Shown piece by piece: positions 31,660 through 33,068 of a DNA stretch of 33,068 nt. The notes under the pieces are model-generated. The model saw only the letters and a program-made list of their open reading frames with translations, made no database searches and was not told where the DNA came from. The position numbers were made by a program, and so were the translations under genes. Source of the stretch: Chlamydiae bacterium CG10_big_fil_rev_8_21_14_0_10_35_9 (lineage in GTDB: Bacteria; Chlamydiota; Chlamydiia; Chlamydiales; SM23-39); NCBI GenBank assembly GCA_002773835.1, contig PFAC01000039.1, positions 1-33,068 of the forward strand. The letters run 5' to 3'. Numbering within the stretch: the first letter of the stretch is position 1; each line of letters starts with the position of its first letter.

Positions 31660-31977
31660 ATGTCTTTTCAAATAATATCTAATTCACTTACGCACAGGAT
31701 TTTTCGTGGAATGTATCCGGTTAACTACACAAACTTTCCTCACGAAACATTTACAGCTTTTAAAATTGGCGTAGTTGCCAATGAGCGTTTGTTATTTCTA
31801 GTAAAAGCCTTAACCTTTACCCGGCTTTTTGCAGCAGTTAAAATTAAAGGCGAATACCATATTTTTATTAACTCTTGCTCTCTATTTCAGTATTTTCATA
31901 CAAAAAGAGCGATGCAAATGTTTAAAGCAGCTCCAATTTCCGGCATTTACTACCCTTTAGCTTCCTTTACCAAGTAA
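31660..31977 (+). CDS. Hypothetical small protein
   Basis: A 105-residue basic protein of unknown family, rich in Phe, Tyr and Ile, with one semi-hydrophobic stretch (about 36-60). The ATG has AAAGAG at short distance. Its 3' end overlaps the convergent methyltransferase gene by 28 bases, which is more than usual for this window and lowers confidence. It probably shares a transcript with the gene at 31270. Confidence 0.42.
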   Translation: MSFQIISNSLTHRIFRGMYPVNYTNFPHETFTAFKIGVVANERLLFLVKALTFTRLFAAVKIKGEYHIFINSCSLFQYFHTKRAMQMFKAAPISGIYYPLASFTK

Positions 31978-32657
31978 GCTTGACTTTGATTAGGTAGACC
32001 GGGAAGGTTTATGATTTTTTGAGAGGTATTCTTAAAAAACTCATCACACGCCCTTTTTACTCCTGGAAGAGTATTTTTCTTACTAAAAATTTTAGGATCA
32101 CAATAGTCATCAATGAGGAGTATCCCATTGTCAACAAGTCTCGGATAAACGTGTTCCAAAGCTGTTAAAGTGGATGAATAAAAGTCCGCATCAAGATGTG
32201 CAAAGGAGATTTTATTCGGAAGATTCAAGGGAAGTGTCTCATCAAAAAAGCCTTGGCATATTATTGGTTCTTTAACTTTCAGCTTTTTACAGTTTTCCAG
32301 CAAAGTTTCTCGACTCGCTTTAAACCACCCCTTACCAACCCTTTTATTATCTAAGAAATCACATTTTCTTATATTTTCAGCGTTATCCCACAAATCCTTA
32401 TCAGATTTTTCGGGAAGGCCTTCAAAAGAATCATAAACAAAAAGTCTTTTATCAGAGGCGACACTATCTAAAAGCTTTTGCATTAAAATAGCTGTAAATC
32501 CTTTATAGCAACCTAATTCCACTACTTCCCCTTCTGTCTTTTCTAACAAGACCCGAGATAGTAAATGGTAAAGGTTTAAGAGCTCTGCAAATCCCATCAT
32601 AGCTCTATTTTTTTCATAGATCTGATAGAAAAAAGCTAAATCTATATGAGGGTTCAT
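31950..32657 (-). CDS. TylF/macrocin O-methyltransferase-like protein
   Basis: A 235-residue SAM-dependent methyltransferase of the TylF/MycF-like family. The SAM loop is VVELGCYKGFTAI (about 45-57), followed by FVYDSFEGLPEKSD (about 73-86), a segment diagnostic for the family, and the metal- and substrate-binding acids in FAHLDADFYSSTLTALE and LLIDDY. Family members methylate sugar hydroxyls, but many bacterial homologues have unknown substrates; a glycan or lipid sugar is only a guess. No Shine-Dalgarno is evident; a hairpin (32675-32694) lies just before it, after the carboxypeptidase gene. Confidence 0.85.
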   Translation of the reverse strand: MNPHIDLAFFYQIYEKNRAMMGFAELLNLYHLLSRVLLEKTEGEVVELGCYKGFTAILMQKLLDSVASDKRLFVYDSFEGLPEKSDKDLWDNAENIRKCDFLDNKRVGKGWFKASRETLLENCKKLKVKEPIICQGFFDETLPLNLPNKISFAHLDADFYSSTLTALEHVYPRLVDNGILLIDDYCDPKIFSKKNTLPGVKRACDEFFKNTSQKIINLPGLPNQSQAYLVKEAKG

Positions 32658-32674
32658 AGAAAGAGTGGGTAGAA

Positions 32675-32694
32675 AGGGCAGTTAAACCTGCCCT
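32675..32694 (-). terminator. Hairpin between carboxypeptidase and methyltransferase genes
   Basis: On the minus strand AGGGCAG and CTGCCCT form a 7-bp GC-containing stem with a six-base loop, followed by TTCTACC. It lies eight bases after the carboxypeptidase stop. The T-run after it is short, so it may be a weak terminator, an attenuator or an mRNA-stabilising stem. Confidence 0.5.
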
Positions 32695-32701
32695 AAAAAA
32701 A

Positions 32702-33068
32702 TTAATTATAAAACTTTTCTAGATCTTTTCTAAGTTCTTTTCTCGTCGATAAGTCTAAGTACATCATATGACCTCCGACGTAATTTTTCATAGAAATGTT
32801 TTCCCTCATCTCTTCTGGAAGGTCAAGCTGCTGAAAAATATATTCATTATTAAAAAAAGGAGTAGCAAGATCGTAATAACCATTTATAACAAAAACTTTA
32901 AGCTCAGGGTTGACCATCATTGCTTGGCGCAAAAATGGTTTTATATTTAGAAATTTAAAGGAAACAGGAGAAAAGTCCCACAACATATGAGCCTCACTAC
33001 TAAAAATCTGATAGGGGTTACTTTCCTTATATTGTAGCTCCTTGACTAAATAATCATTCATAAGACTT
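32702..33068 (-). CDS. Peptidase S10 (serine carboxypeptidase)-like protein, C-terminal part
   Basis: The last 122 codons of a gene whose start lies beyond the right edge; the frame stays open through the edge, so the internal ATG at 33061 is not its start. The catalytic Asp lies in VINGYYDLATPFF and the catalytic His in YVGGHMMYLD, in the order and spacing of S10-family carboxypeptidases, including the bacterial forms that end ...GHMMYxxxxxxxxLxxDLxxF. The catalytic Ser would be upstream, outside the window. Such enzymes are usually secreted and trim C-terminal residues from peptides. Confidence 0.85.
   Translation of the reverse strand, partial: SLMNDYLVKELQYKESNPYQIFSSEAHMLWDFSPVSFKFLNIKPFLRQAMMVNPELKVFVINGYYDLATPFFNNEYIFQQLDLPEEMRENISMKNYVGGHMMYLDLSTRKELRKDLEKFYN

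Overview
The window is a stretch of AT-rich, gene-dense bacterial chromosome. It most likely comes from a Chlamydia-like (environmental) member of the Chlamydiae. The support for this is a lysine/arginine-rich histone-like protein running off the left edge, an smpB-dnaN-recF cluster (from memory the same three genes are neighbours in Chlamydia), an exbB-exbD pair, and several proteins of the eukaryotic-like classes (F-box-like, leucine-rich repeat, tetratricopeptide-like) that amoeba-associated chlamydiae carry in numbers. This placement is an inference; no marker such as rRNA is present.

Layout. 1-660: end of a histone-like gene, an AT-rich gap with its promoter, and a small DUF378 membrane protein. 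794-2309: glutaredoxin and the RarA/MgsA replication-repair AAA ATPase. 2302-3406: two unknown minus-strand genes. 3502-7586: plus-strand replication and translation-quality block (winged-helix-like protein, smpB, dnaN, recF). 7583-9169: pgi. 9282-9359: tRNA-Pro(UGG). 9380-12553: accessory island with an F-box-like/LRR protein behind a perfect consensus promoter, a decayed IS5-like transposase, and an unknown 403-residue protein. 12613-14254: an unknown protein and trmB. 14375-16182: exbB-exbD-upp. 16272-19813: two adjacent TPR-like proteins with F-box-like N-termini. 19861-21378: a small secreted protein and an LRR protein. 21421-21502: tRNA-Leu(UAG). 21515-22183: a frameshifted DUF2905 gene and a Mut7-C RNase-like gene. 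22268-26994: membrane and secreted proteins, DUF72, DUF192, an NTF2-like protein, a beta-barrel candidate and an Inc-like small protein. 26991-31146: a minus-strand operon carrying a CPBP-like membrane protein, the three modules of the LigD repair enzyme as three separate genes, and an alpha/beta hydrolase. 31270-33068: two orphan small genes, a TylF-like methyltransferase and the C-terminal end of an S10-type serine carboxypeptidase.

How the genes work together. RarA, the beta clamp, RecF and the split LigD set together give a strong replication-fork and break-repair theme. The LigD modules (3'-phosphoesterase, ligase, primase/polymerase) occur in the order of the fused Pseudomonas-type enzyme but as separate, translationally coupled genes; no Ku gene is in the window. 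The F-box-like, LRR, TPR-like and two-helix membrane proteins are candidate host-interaction factors. The most noteworthy items are the split LigD operon, the F-box/TPR and F-box/LRR genes with recent internal repeat expansion, a 20-bp perfect palindrome just after an extended -10 promoter, and possible leaderless starts for trmB and smpB.
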